DNA from: Cystobacter fuscus | Lineage (GTDB): Bacteria > Myxococcota > Myxococcia > Myxococcales > Myxococcaceae | Reading direction: 5' to 3' | NCBI RefSeq assembly: GCF_002305875.1 | Contig: NZ_CP022098.1 | Span: 8,494,001-8,558,000 of the forward strand | DNA: 64,000 nt | Part shown: in pieces, positions 36,094-45,156 of the stretch | Layout of the letters: each line of letters begins with the position of its first letter | Position numbering within the stretch: position 1 is the stretch's first letter | Notes under the pieces: generated by a model | The model's database searches: none | Told to the model about the DNA's origin: nothing | What the model saw: the letters and a program-made list of their open reading frames with translations, nothing else | Translations under genes and position numbers: made by a program

Positions 36094-37221
36094 CTAGGCA
36101 GCCCGGGAATCCACGGCCGCGAACGCCTCCGAGAACGGCTCCTCGTCCAGGGTGCGATCCGGCTCGAAGAAGGGCGGGACGCGGGGACTCGGCGGCTCGC
36201 GCTCGGCGATGAAGTTGGCCGGCGCCAGCACCCCTTGCGCGTACAGCAACGTCACCACCTCCAGGGTGGTGATCTCCGGCAACTCGCACACCAGGAGCGT
36301 GGTGTGCACGGTGCGCTGACCGTCGCACAGGCGGATGACCTGCCCCACGTCGTCGGGCAGCGAGTGCAGCGCGTCCGCCAGCCGCTTGAAGTCCACCGAG
36401 AGCCGGGCCGACAGCGGAATGCCCAGGTCGCACAGGGCCGTGAAGCGCTCCACGGCCGGCAGCAGCAGCGAGGTGAACACCCGCGGGCTGAGCAGGGGCT
36501 TGCCCTGGGCGAGCGCGTCCCCGAAGGACACCGCGTACGCGCCCGAGCCGAAGAAGAGCAGGCGGCGCAGGGCGACCAGACCCCGCTCCCCCTCGTAGGA
36601 CGCATCCACCACGTGCCCCTGGCGGAAGGCGAGCCAGCCCTCGTTGTCACGCAGCTCGACACGGCCAGAGCGCGAGCCGCACAGCAGCGCCCGCACCATC
36701 TGGGACAGGGGCATGCGCACGGTATGCGCCTCGTAGGCGGGCGCGAACGCCCCCCGTCCGGCCTTCAACCGCGCCAGCGACACCACCACCCGGGGATCCA
36801 CCGGCTGCACGAGCAGATCATCCACGCGCACCGCCTCGGCGCGCTCACGCGGGGCGGACGCCTGCTCGCGCGAGAACACGTACACCGGGAGCGACGCGGT
36901 GCGGGCATCCGCGCGCAGCCGCTCGCACAGCGTCAATCCGTCCAGACCGTCCGGCGAGCCCTCGGTGGGCACGAGCACCAGGTGTGGCAGCGGCCCCCCT
37001 TCGCTCAGCTCCCCGAGGAGCTCCTCGATGACCGGGGCGGCGACCACCTCGAAGCCGGCGCCGACCAGCTCCTGGGCGAGCGCGGTGCGCACCTCACTCT
37101 GGGACTCGGCGAGCAGGACGCGGGGGCGGAAGCGGTTGGCGCGGCGCCGGGGGCTGACATCCGCGCAGGGCGCCGTGGGCGCCGGCTCGAGGACGGAAGC
37201 AACACGCGTGCTGTTGGCCAT
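36094..37221 (-). CDS. REC-like and DUF4388 domain protein
   Basis: 375 residues. Residues of about 34-145 (RVLLAESQSEVRTALAQELV, GFEVVAA, LTLCERLRADARTASLPVYV) have the layout of a response-regulator receiver domain, but the phosphate-accepting Asp is not in its usual place: LVLVPTEG stands where LVLLD is expected. A DUF4388/PATAN domain follows (VRMPLSQMVRALLCGSRSGR, VELRDNEGWLAFRQGHVVDA). It could be an unphosphorylated pseudo-receiver. A second DUF4388 gene is at 25487. Confidence 0.7.
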   Translation of the reverse strand: MANSTRVASVLEPAPTAPCADVSPRRRANRFRPRVLLAESQSEVRTALAQELVGAGFEVVAAPVIEELLGELSEGGPLPHLVLVPTEGSPDGLDGLTLCERLRADARTASLPVYVFSREQASAPRERAEAVRVDDLLVQPVDPRVVVSLARLKAGRGAFAPAYEAHTVRMPLSQMVRALLCGSRSGRVELRDNEGWLAFRQGHVVDASYEGERGLVALRRLLFFGSGAYAVSFGDALAQGKPLLSPRVFTSLLLPAVERFTALCDLGIPLSARLSVDFKRLADALHSLPDDVGQVIRLCDGQRTVHTTLLVCELPEITTLEVVTLLYAQGVLAPANFIAEREPPSPRVPPFFEPDRTLDEEPFSEAFAAVDSRAA

Positions 37222-37438
37222 GGACGACTCCTACTCGAGGGTGAGCCGCTGTCCGCTTTCAGCCCAAAAATACGAGATGCCGGTAAAAAGCCTACCAGGA
37301 AACACTCGGGACGCACGTTTTACGTGGAATGATCCCGCTGTGAAGTCCAAGCACCTGAAATCGTTGGGTATAGCGCAATACATCAGCGAAGGAAACGCTC
37401 GACGGGGCCGGGGAGGAAGCGCCAGAGTGCACGGCCCT

Positions 37439-38131
37439 ATGAAGCGACTGATGCAGGCCTGGGTGCTGATGCCGTGGGTGGCGATGGCGCAGGGGACGGC
37501 GGCGCCGGAGAAGACGACTCCGTCGGAGACGGAAGCGGTGCGCGTGGAGGACCGCCAGAGGCACTTCGGGGCGATGCTGGCCCCGGCGGTGCTTCCGGAC
37601 GGAGGGAGCGCGGTGGCCGGGTGGGTGGGAGCCCCCGAGGTGGGTGTGTCCTACCGGCAGGGCCTGTCGGGCTGGGAGCTGGGAGCCCGGGCGCGCTTCG
37701 ACTATCTGCACCTGTCGACGACGGTGGAGGCGGTGGGACGCTGGCCCGTGTGGAGCGAGGGCGCATGGGCCGTGGCGCCAGAACTGGGACTGGGAGTGAC
37801 GGCCAACCCGGGCAGCCGCTACTTCGACGCGCAGAACCTGCGGGGTTGGTTCCTGCGAGTGGATCCCGCGCTGGTGGCCACCTGGCGGGTGGTGGAGACG
37901 GTGGCGGCGCTGGGCACGGTGGAAGTGCCCTACGACATCGGACTGAGCCCGGGCGGCACCTGGCGGGTGAAGCCCCTGGCCGGCGTGGGCGCGGAGATCT
38001 ACCTCGGCGAGGACCTGACGCTGTCGCTGCTGGGCCAGCTCGGCGTGGACGTGTTCAAGGAAGTGCGCGGGGTGACACAGAGCCGGCTGGGCTACGGCGC
38101 GCGGCTGGGCCTGGGCGTGCGGCTGTTCTGA
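37439..38131 (+). CDS. outer-membrane beta-barrel protein
   Basis: 230 residues. The start MKRLMQAWVLMPWVAMAQG is a signal peptide. The mature part alternates polar and hydrophobic residues with regular glycines (AGWVGAPEVGVSYRQG, ELGARARFDYLHLSTTVEA, APELGLGVTANPGSR) and ends YGARLGLGVRLF, with the terminal Phe of outer-membrane barrels. Specific role unknown. Confidence 0.65.
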   Translation: MKRLMQAWVLMPWVAMAQGTAAPEKTTPSETEAVRVEDRQRHFGAMLAPAVLPDGGSAVAGWVGAPEVGVSYRQGLSGWELGARARFDYLHLSTTVEAVGRWPVWSEGAWAVAPELGLGVTANPGSRYFDAQNLRGWFLRVDPALVATWRVVETVAALGTVEVPYDIGLSPGGTWRVKPLAGVGAEIYLGEDLTLSLLGQLGVDVFKEVRGVTQSRLGYGARLGLGVRLF

Positions 38132-38194
38132 GCGACTCGCTCCCCGGGAAGGGCGCCGCGCCCGGCGGCGTCATTCGACCGAGGGGAACGGCTA

Positions 38195-38223
38195 CCGGAC
38201 ATCCCGGCGATGGCGATGTCCGG
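38195..38223. terminator. bidirectional stem-loop between convergent genes
   Basis: CCGGACATC (38195-38203) pairs perfectly with GATGTCCGG (38215-38223) over an 11-nt loop, between the ends of the barrel gene and the dehydrogenase gene. Confidence 0.5.
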
Positions 38224-38227
38224 GGGC

Positions 38228-39370
38228 TCAGCTCAGACCCTTGTTGGGATTGATCAGGTACTTCTTGCCGGTGGAGCGCTTGCTGTAGACGGAGAGCACG
38301 TCGAGCCGCAGCGCCTCGGCCAGCGAGAGTTCCGCGGCGTAATGACTGGCGAAAGTGGTCTTCAGCTCGGCGGCCACCCGCTCGCGCAGCTTTTGCGTGG
38401 CCTGGGGTCCAATCTTCTCCATGAACGGAATCAGCAACCAACCGCCCACACCCCAGGCCATGCCAAAGTTGCCCGTGAGCTCGAGCGGGCGCGGCTCGAG
38501 TCTGCCGTAGACGTAGACCTGCTTGTGGATCGGTGATCCATAAGGACTGTAGGTGGTGGCGGTGCGGTTGGCCGCGGCTTCCATGCAGGCCAGGATCTGC
38601 CCGGCGAGCTGCCCGCCCCCGGTGGCGTCGAACGCGAGCGTGGCACCGGTTTCCACCAGGGCCCTGGTCAGATCCTCGGTGAACGTGGACGAGGTGCTGT
38701 CATACGCATGGGCCGCGCCGAGCTCGCGCAGGAGCGCCACCTGCTCCGGGCTCCGGACGATGTTCACCAGCCCGATGCCGTCCTTGAGGCAGATCTTGTT
38801 CAGCATCTGCCCGAGGTTGGAGGCGGCGGCCGTGTGCACCAGCGCCTTGTGACCCTCCCGGCGCATGGTCTCGACCATGCCCAGCGCCGTCAGCGGGTTG
38901 ACGAAGCAGGAAGCGCCGTCGGCCGGCGTCGCGTCCGCCGGCAGGACCAGGCAATTGGACGCCTTGAGAACCCGGAATTGGGAGTACATGCCGCCACCCA
39001 GCGCGGCCACGGTCTTGCCGAGCAGTTCCCGCGCATTGGCGCCCGCCTTGATCACCACGCCGGCGCCCTCGTTGCCCACGGGTAGGGACTTGTCCAAGCG
39101 CGACGCCAGGGCATTCAGCGTCGGCTGCGGAATGGTCGCCGTGATCACGGGACTTTCCGCCGTTCCTCCGGCCCGGGCCGTGGACAGGTCGGCCGGGCCC
39201 AGCAGCAAGCCCAGGTCCGAGGGATTGATCGGCGAGGCTTCGACGCGGATGACGACTTCGTCGGGACCCGGCTCCGGGATCGCGACCCGCGCCAGCGACA
39301 ACTCCAGTTCGCCTTGGGAGCTCACTCGCGAGCGAAGCTGGAGCCCCTGTTCCTGATTCTGGGTGTTCAT
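38228..39370 (-). CDS. zinc-type alcohol dehydrogenase/quinone reductase-like protein (MDR)
   Basis: 380 residues. GAGGAG lies 7 bp before ATG 39370. The GroES-like part is EPGPDEVVIRVEASPINPSD and LPVGNEGAGVV; the nucleotide-binding part has VHTAAASNLGQMLNKIC rather than the classic GxGxxG, plus ELGAAHAYDS. Catalytic zinc ligands (Cys, Glu-His pair) are not apparent, so it is probably an MDR reductase without zinc. Substrate unknown. Confidence 0.75.
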   Translation of the reverse strand: MNTQNQEQGLQLRSRVSSQGELELSLARVAIPEPGPDEVVIRVEASPINPSDLGLLLGPADLSTARAGGTAESPVITATIPQPTLNALASRLDKSLPVGNEGAGVVIKAGANARELLGKTVAALGGGMYSQFRVLKASNCLVLPADATPADGASCFVNPLTALGMVETMRREGHKALVHTAAASNLGQMLNKICLKDGIGLVNIVRSPEQVALLRELGAAHAYDSTSSTFTEDLTRALVETGATLAFDATGGGQLAGQILACMEAAANRTATTYSPYGSPIHKQVYVYGRLEPRPLELTGNFGMAWGVGGWLLIPFMEKIGPQATQKLRERVAAELKTTFASHYAAELSLAEALRLDVLSVYSKRSTGKKYLINPNKGLS

Positions 39371-39753
39371 CTGGATCTCCTCACCTTGGTTCGTCGGAAG
39401 ACACTTCGTGGCCACCGCCGCGAAGGCCGTCTCTTGTCGAGGGAGCCAGGTGAAATCAAGTGAATCCGAGCCGGGCCAGCCCCATCGAGCGCCAGGGGCT
39501 TATACCCACTGGCTCCACTGTCTTATGACAAACGCGAATCGCATCAATTCGGTGCTGATGCCTCCCAGGGCGAAGTGGTGACTCCCTTCGCGAGTTGATG
39601 ACGGGAGTCACCACTTCCCCGTCCCCTTCCCCCGCGTTTCTCCTGGGGAACCCCGTCCCCTCCTCGATGTTTCCCGGTGGTACGGCGCTTGCTCTGAGTC
39701 CACGGGACCCCCTACACCCACCCCTTTCGCCCGAAGCCCCGAGACTCTCTCCC
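39371..39753. other. 383-bp divergent intergenic region
   Basis: Between the dehydrogenase and the alginate-lyase-like gene. Apart from the long inverted repeat at 39572-39617 no feature was assigned; promoters for both genes must be here. Confidence 0.4.
39572..39617. repeat. perfect 15-bp inverted repeat upstream of the lyase gene
   Basis: GAAGTGGTGACTCCC at 39572-39586 and GGGAGTCACCACTTC at 39603-39617, loop 16 nt. It lies 137 bp before the lyase start and over 200 bp from the divergent gene, so it is not an obvious terminator; an operator, RNA element or insertion trace is possible. Confidence 0.6.
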
Positions 39754-41073
39754 ATGCGCATCTCATCCACGAGCCAGAATCATCACCACTACAACCGCTA
39801 CGACGTCTTCAAGTCCCGGCCCGTGGAGAGCGATCCGGAGAAGTGGGGCATCAAGAACAAGGGCGGACACAAGGAGCCCGAGCGGAAGTTCACCGATCAC
39901 TACGACAAGCACTTCAAACCGTCCGAGGTGTCTTCGCCGGACAAGAATGCTTTCGCGTACAAGGCGGATCCCCTGGAGGAGGTGCCCTCCCTGGACGACG
40001 TCCCCAGCAGTTCCCGCGCGGGTGCCAAGGACACGTTCATGCCCTATGGCAACGCGCTGGATCCGCGCAATCACGCCGCCCTGCGCGCGCAGGCCAACAC
40101 CCCCGCGGGCAAGCGCATCATCGCCATGGCCGACGAGGCCCTCAAGGCCTCACCGGATCCCATCCACGGCTCGTTCGATCCGGAGCGGCGCTACGTGCCC
40201 GGCAAGGACGGCGTGGTCAACACGAACCGGGACATGTCGGAAATCAACAAGATGAACAAGTTCGCCACCCAGATGAACTCGCTCAACCATGCCTACGCCA
40301 TGACCGGCGATGAGCGCTACGCCGAGAAGGCGACGAACCTCATGGACGCCTGGGCGAAGAACATGAAGCCCGAGTTCGGCTCCTGGCAGGCGGGCATCTC
40401 CAGCTACCACCCGCTCTCCTCTGTCTTCAGTTCCATGACCGCCCTCAAGGACTACAAGGGGTGGGAGCCCGAGCAGAAGGCGCGCGCCATGAAGTGGGTG
40501 GACACCTTCGCCGACAATGCCAAGAACATGCACGCGGACAACAACAACATCCACGCCTGGCGCACCCTCTTCCGGGGCTCCGCCGCCGCGCTGACGGGGG
40601 ACACCGCGGGAGTGCGTGAGCAGGCCAATGCCATGATGAAGGCCATGGAGACGCAGATCAACGGCGACGGACTGATGCCCAAGGAGCTCAAGCGCACGCA
40701 GTCCCTGCACTACCACCTCTACGCGCTCCAGCCGATGACGGCCATGGCGGAGGTGGCGCGCTCGGCCGGGGTGGACATCTACAACACGCCCGCGGGCCAG
40801 AAGCTCGGCAAGAGCCTGGAGCGGGTGGGAGAGGGCCTCCTGGACCGCGGCCAGTGGAAGTACCCGGAGAGCGGCAACCCCGGCAAGGGCGCGGCGGCGC
40901 TCTACTCCATCGCCGCCTCCCGCTTCCCCCAGAACGAGAACCTCAAGCGCATCGCCGAATCCCTGGCCGCGCGCGAGCAGAAGGGCGATTGGGTGAACAA
41001 GGCCGTCAAGGGACAGATGGATGATGGCTCGCTCAACGGGTTCCCCATCCCGTCCATGTATCTCTTCCAGTGA
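39754..41073 (+). CDS. alginate lyase superfamily protein
   Basis: 439 residues from ATG 39754; the sequence upstream in frame looks non-coding. The central helical part has LNHAYAMTGDERYAEKATNL then WAKNM, NNNIHAWRTLFRGSAAALTG, and ELKRTQSLHYHLYALQPMTA, which match the (alpha/alpha) toroid of PL5-type alginate lyases, including the Asn-His and Arg/Tyr region of the active cleft. No signal peptide is seen, which is odd for a polysaccharide lyase. His-rich near the start (NHHHYNRYD). Confidence 0.7.
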   Translation: MRISSTSQNHHHYNRYDVFKSRPVESDPEKWGIKNKGGHKEPERKFTDHYDKHFKPSEVSSPDKNAFAYKADPLEEVPSLDDVPSSSRAGAKDTFMPYGNALDPRNHAALRAQANTPAGKRIIAMADEALKASPDPIHGSFDPERRYVPGKDGVVNTNRDMSEINKMNKFATQMNSLNHAYAMTGDERYAEKATNLMDAWAKNMKPEFGSWQAGISSYHPLSSVFSSMTALKDYKGWEPEQKARAMKWVDTFADNAKNMHADNNNIHAWRTLFRGSAAALTGDTAGVREQANAMMKAMETQINGDGLMPKELKRTQSLHYHLYALQPMTAMAEVARSAGVDIYNTPAGQKLGKSLERVGEGLLDRGQWKYPESGNPGKGAAALYSIAASRFPQNENLKRIAESLAAREQKGDWVNKAVKGQMDDGSLNGFPIPSMYLFQ

Positions 41074-41096
41074 GCGAACGAGGTGTCGAGCGTGTA

Positions 41097-41121
41097 CCGG
41101 GAGCCGGAAGCCGGCTCTCGG
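41097..41121. terminator. strong stem-loop between convergent lyase and porin genes
   Basis: CCGGGAGCCGG (41097-41107) pairs with CCGGCTCTCGG (41111-41121) around a 3-nt loop, 11 bp with one G-T pair; 24 bp after the lyase stop and 20 bp from the end of the opposite gene. Confidence 0.6.
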
Positions 41122-41140
41122 GGTCGCCTACGACGGCACG

Positions 41141-42913
41141 TCAGAAGTTCCAGAGCAACTCGACAGCGAGTCGACGCATCGAATCCGCCTCGCTCCGCCG
41201 TGCGCGCTCGAACGAGACGCCAGCGACCTCCACCGGCTCACCACTGCCCTGGTCGGAGAGCGCACCCGCGACCTGCTCGGCCGCCGCTCCCGTGAAGAGG
41301 AACGAGAACTGGAGCCTGGCCGAGACCGCGCTGTTGAACATGTAGGTCAGCTCGTTGTCCCACTCCACGCCGAAGAGGTGCTCGTCCACCAGCCGCTTGA
41401 TGCCGAAGTCCCGGGCGGTCAGGCCCACGGAGGAGGCGTTGTTGGGCTCGGAGAGCGCGCCGACCAGGAAACGCTCGTTGTAGATGAGCGCATAGGCATT
41501 GGTCCGGAACCGCAGCGTGCCCTTCAGGGGCTCGGTGTCCACACCTCCTCCGATCATCGTCAGGCCGGGCGAGTCCGAGCGGCTGTTGCTGAAGAGACCC
41601 GCCCCGTTGCTCATCAGGTTGCTCTGATTGCCCCACAACTCGGGGAAGGCACTGTAGAGCGTGCTGCCATAGGCGATGTTGCCATCGGCCACGATCATGC
41701 CCTCCCCCGAGAAGCGCTGCGTGAACCGGGGCATGCCCACCACTGGCGTATAGCCTCCGAGGAGATCGTCCCCGGGGTTGCTATCGCCCTTCAGGTAATA
41801 GGCGCCCACGTGGGGCTCGAACTTGAAACCGACCGCCGCGCTCGCGTCGTAGGCCAGGTCCGCGAAGGCCGCGAACGACTGGACCCGGAAGGTGCGGCCG
41901 TTGATCGGCTTGCCGAGATAGTCCGGGATGTCCGCCGCCGTGCCCGGATAACGCACCGAGCCGTAGCTCCCGGCCACTTCCAGGATGGGCTTGAACCCCC
42001 CCAGGTTGCCGGTGATCAACAGGCCCGGGTAGTGGGTGACGGAGGTGAGGGCGTTGATTCCCGTGGCGGGGGGCTGGCCGCGCACGCGCGCGTGGTTCAC
42101 CGCGTAGAGACCCGAGAGGGTCAGCCCCTCCACCGGGGTGTAGTCGAGCCGCCCGACCCCGATGCGCCGCTCGCCGAAGTTGCGATCGAAGGCCCCGATG
42201 GGCAGCAACTGCGCACAGCCAGTGGGGACGCTTCCGCCGCCCGGCGGCACGTTGATGACGGGAGGACAGGGCCCCGAGACGCTCGTGGTGCGATCCGCGT
42301 AGACGAACTGCGACTCGTTCTTGAGGACGTACGCGGCCTTCCATGCCAGCGGGCCGGCCTTGCCCGTCAGCCAGAAGCCCGGGTCGTCATCCACGTAGAG
42401 CAACCCGCCACCGTCCATGTCCGCCGAGGGCCCCGTGTCCCACCCGACATGGAGCCGGGAGGAGATCCACGGCAGCTTCACGCTGGCCTGCAACCGCTCC
42501 ACGCCAAAGTCATCGAACAGTCCCTTCTCCTGATTGGAGATGCGGTCGGTCCTCCGCTGGTTCAGGACGCTGTCGAACTCGAGCGCCATGAAGAAGTCCC
42601 AGTCATCGCCCTTGCTCACGTTGAAGTAGAGGCGATCCTCCGTGCGCACGTAGTCGTGGCCGACGATGCCCGCCTCGTTCACGTGACTCCCCATCCCACG
42701 GATGGGCGTCCGCTCGGACAGCCCGAGGTCCCAGTTGCTCTCGAGCGTCGGGATCATCCGCACCTGTCCACCGAGGCGCACCGACAGGCCCAACTCCGGC
42801 GCCGTGGGGATGACCACCGTGCCCGGACCCGCCCAGGCCTCGCCAGCGAGGCCCAGACCCAGCGCGAATGCCGTACCCGCTACCGCTCCAAACGTCTTCA
42901 CGTTCAAGACCAC
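41141..42913 (-). CDS. DUF1302-like outer-membrane porin
   Basis: 590 residues from GTG 42913 (GAGG upstream). The signal peptide ends EAWA-G. The mature protein has many amphipathic strands (LSVRLGGQVRMIPTLESNWD, RLYFNVSKGDDWDFFMALEF, HVGWDTGPSADMDGGGLLYV) and ends LAVELLWNF with the C-terminal Phe of barrels. Large barrels of this type are annotated DUF1302 and often serve uptake of hydrophobic or aromatic compounds or polymers. Position near the lyase could mean oligosaccharide uptake, which is only inference. Confidence 0.7.
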   Translation of the reverse strand: MVLNVKTFGAVAGTAFALGLGLAGEAWAGPGTVVIPTAPELGLSVRLGGQVRMIPTLESNWDLGLSERTPIRGMGSHVNEAGIVGHDYVRTEDRLYFNVSKGDDWDFFMALEFDSVLNQRRTDRISNQEKGLFDDFGVERLQASVKLPWISSRLHVGWDTGPSADMDGGGLLYVDDDPGFWLTGKAGPLAWKAAYVLKNESQFVYADRTTSVSGPCPPVINVPPGGGSVPTGCAQLLPIGAFDRNFGERRIGVGRLDYTPVEGLTLSGLYAVNHARVRGQPPATGINALTSVTHYPGLLITGNLGGFKPILEVAGSYGSVRYPGTAADIPDYLGKPINGRTFRVQSFAAFADLAYDASAAVGFKFEPHVGAYYLKGDSNPGDDLLGGYTPVVGMPRFTQRFSGEGMIVADGNIAYGSTLYSAFPELWGNQSNLMSNGAGLFSNSRSDSPGLTMIGGGVDTEPLKGTLRFRTNAYALIYNERFLVGALSEPNNASSVGLTARDFGIKRLVDEHLFGVEWDNELTYMFNSAVSARLQFSFLFTGAAAEQVAGALSDQGSGEPVEVAGVSFERARRSEADSMRRLAVELLWNF

Positions 42914-42974
42914 CCCTCATCGAAGAGGGTGGGAATCATAGCACTCGGAGCGGGCTCTCGCGCCGGAGGCAGGA

Positions 42975-44045
42975 CTAGTAATAGTGATCGCGGATCTTAT
43001 CCAAAACCAGTTGCGGCACGGACTCCACCCACAACACCGTTATCGCCCGTCCCTCGTCCCACAAGCGCGTTCCGTAGCAATCCAGGTTGCCGTTACATGT
43101 CGGCACCTGTTGAAAAAAGGCATACGGCATGTCGTCACCATCGGGATTCCGCGCATTCGTTACAACGAATCCCCAGTGATCCGCCGCCCACCAGCTACAC
43201 GAAGTCACCGCGATCCCGACTCCGTTCCTGTACCCCATCGCTCGCCCCGGGTTCGGTGCCTCGTCATAGTCCTTGATTTTCCACCCATACAACTCAGCGA
43301 CTCTCTTCATCAGCTTGTGGAAGAACTTCATCGACGCGCTGTCGTGCAGTGGGCCCCTGTTCCTGAGCACGCTCTGCTCGGCGGCATTCAACGCCTCATG
43401 GTCGTCCAGACTTCGCAGCCTGTCACCCCAGTCCGAAGTGGTCTCGGCGTCGTTGAAACTCGCTCGCCCACCGTTCCCACGACGCCCGACCTTCTTCCAC
43501 CTCAAGGCCTCCCGGCAGGCGTCACGCCACAGATTCTGGAGCCCGGTCCACTCGCTCCCCGAGAGAGAATAATTGGGATTCGGCATCTCGCCGTTATCAC
43601 CAATCACACCCGGGATGAAGTTGAAAACGGCCGCATGGTCATCAAGGACGTTATTCCGGCCTTGGTAGGCGTACCTCCCCTTCCAGGCATACTCGTCTCC
43701 GTCTCGCGTTCGAGCAACCCGGCCCGGATCGATCCCGGTGTGATTGTAATAGACGCGATATGGATTCCGCCCGTACGGATCGATGATCCAGGAGAGAGGA
43801 ACGGAGTGCTCCGTTCCCAGTTCGTTGAAGTTCCCATCGGTCCCCCCCGACAAGGCGAAATTCCCACACGCATATCCATTGTTCAGGGGGTGTAGGACTC
43901 CGAGGTGCCGGTGCAATCTCTCCCAGGTTCTTCCTCTTCCATCGTCGTCGTTGACGTTCGTCCCCGCGTTCATCGGGATGTTCAACAAGAGATCCCTCAA
44001 GTTGCTGGCAGGCCGCAAGTTCACGCGTTTGGGACTCGTTGCCAC
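42975..44045 (-). CDS. unrecognised protein of lower GC content
   Basis: 356 residues from GTG 44045, chosen because AGGAGA lies 6 bp upstream. I recognise no family. Visible features are GRTWERLHRHLGVLHPLNNG, TEHSVPLSWIIDPYGRNPYR, NNVLDDHAAVFNFIPGVIGD, DACREALRWKKVGRRGNGG, VTSCSWWAADHWGFVVT and FQQVPTCNGNLDCYGTRLWD. Rich in Trp, Asn, Asp and Tyr, with a few cysteines; no signal peptide. Codon use (many AAT, ATT, GAT, CAT) differs from neighbours, suggesting transfer. Paired His/Asp/Trp motifs would fit an enzyme or toxin-like effector, but nothing decides. Confidence 0.6.
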   Translation of the reverse strand: MATSPKRVNLRPASNLRDLLLNIPMNAGTNVNDDDGRGRTWERLHRHLGVLHPLNNGYACGNFALSGGTDGNFNELGTEHSVPLSWIIDPYGRNPYRVYYNHTGIDPGRVARTRDGDEYAWKGRYAYQGRNNVLDDHAAVFNFIPGVIGDNGEMPNPNYSLSGSEWTGLQNLWRDACREALRWKKVGRRGNGGRASFNDAETTSDWGDRLRSLDDHEALNAAEQSVLRNRGPLHDSASMKFFHKLMKRVAELYGWKIKDYDEAPNPGRAMGYRNGVGIAVTSCSWWAADHWGFVVTNARNPDGDDMPYAFFQQVPTCNGNLDCYGTRLWDEGRAITVLWVESVPQLVLDKIRDHYY

Positions 44046-44230
44046 GTGCGTTCTCCTGGCTCGCAATGGGTTCGAGATATCCCGTCATGGATATCGTGCA
44101 TCACGAGCGTATCCTCGATTCTACGTGCCCTTCGCGGCGGCTGCCAACACGACCCGCGAGCGCCAGTACGAACGCGATCCTTGACGGCGGTCAACCCCTG
44201 GTAGCGCCGCAACCACACCCACCGTCCATC

Positions 44231-45019
44231 TCATCTGGCCTTCGTGCGCGTCTCCGATGAGGTGCTCCCAACCGATTCCGAGGCGAATTCCCCCTCGGGA
44301 AGTGGACGCCGCGAGATGGCCCCCGCTTCCGCCGAGGAAAGCCCGAGCGTGCGCAGCAGCATGGCGGCCGTGCGCTCCGGCAACTCATCGCCCATCAGGC
44401 CCAGGCTGTCGAGCCGCGCGGACTGCGGCGCGTCGAGCATGCCGGAACGCAGTTCCACCGAGAGCGCACCGAGCACGGTGCCGCCGACGGCGATGAAGGT
44501 CATCAGCGGATCCTCCGCCTTGAAGCGTTTGGCCGCGAAGCCTTTCTGGATGTCACGCAGCAGGCGCTGGCCGAGGCCGCGCGACATCACGCGTGCCGAA
44601 AGCCCCTCGCGGACCAGGAAGCGGCCCCAGACGGGCTCGCGTCGCGCGCGCCGGATGGCGTGGCGGACAGAGATCGCGAGAACCTCCGCCGGATCGCCGA
44701 TGTCCGCCGTGAGCCGGTCGAGCGCATCGGCGAAGTCCTCGAAGACGGTGTCCACCAGCGCCTCGTAGATCGCCTCCTTGGACTCGAAGTGGTTGTAGAA
44801 CGAGCCGAAGCCGACGTCGGCGGCTTCCGTGATCTCGTTGATCGCGACCCCTTCCATCCCACGCTCGGACATCAACCGCAGCGCCGCCTCCAGCAGGCGC
44901 GCCCGCGTCTCACGCTTGCGGCGTGCTCCGCGCGGCTCCTTCTCCGTGGGCTCATCCGTTGCTGGTTTCGGGGGCTGGCTCGACCGAGGCGGGCGCTTCG
45001 GGACAGTGGTCTTCGGCAT
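44231..45019 (-). CDS. TetR family transcriptional regulator
   Basis: 262 residues from ATG 45019. After a basic, proline-rich lead comes the TetR helix-turn-helix: RARLLEAALRLMSERGMEGV, AINEITEAADVGFGSFYNHF, ESKEAIYEAL. The rest is a helical ligand domain. It diverges from the aromatic catabolism operon at 45157 and most likely represses it; a palindrome lies between them. Ligand probably an aromatic acid or ring-cleavage product (inference). Confidence 0.88.
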   Translation of the reverse strand: MPKTTVPKRPPRSSQPPKPATDEPTEKEPRGARRKRETRARLLEAALRLMSERGMEGVAINEITEAADVGFGSFYNHFESKEAIYEALVDTVFEDFADALDRLTADIGDPAEVLAISVRHAIRRARREPVWGRFLVREGLSARVMSRGLGQRLLRDIQKGFAAKRFKAEDPLMTFIAVGGTVLGALSVELRSGMLDAPQSARLDSLGLMGDELPERTAAMLLRTLGLSSAEAGAISRRPLPEGEFASESVGSTSSETRTKAR

Positions 45020-45078
45020 GGTGTCGGGAAAGGTGAGATGGCGACCAACAGGGAGGAATATAGGCATCCGGCTCAGAG

Positions 45079-45111
45079 TTGACAAAATCATCAATCATGA
45101 TGAATTCATCA
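45079..45111 (+). promoter_or_regulatory. promoter -35 box with overlapping palindromic operator
   Basis: TTGACA at 45079-45084 is followed by TGATGAATTCATCA at 45098-45111, a perfect 14-bp palindrome over the expected -10 region. A TetR dimer bound there would block transcription of the operon starting at 45157. A weaker related dyad, TCATCAATCATGATGA, overlaps it. Confidence 0.55.
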
Positions 45112-45156
45112 AAAACAAGAGGCGCGCATGGGGCGTGGCCTCGTGGAGGCGGTCAA

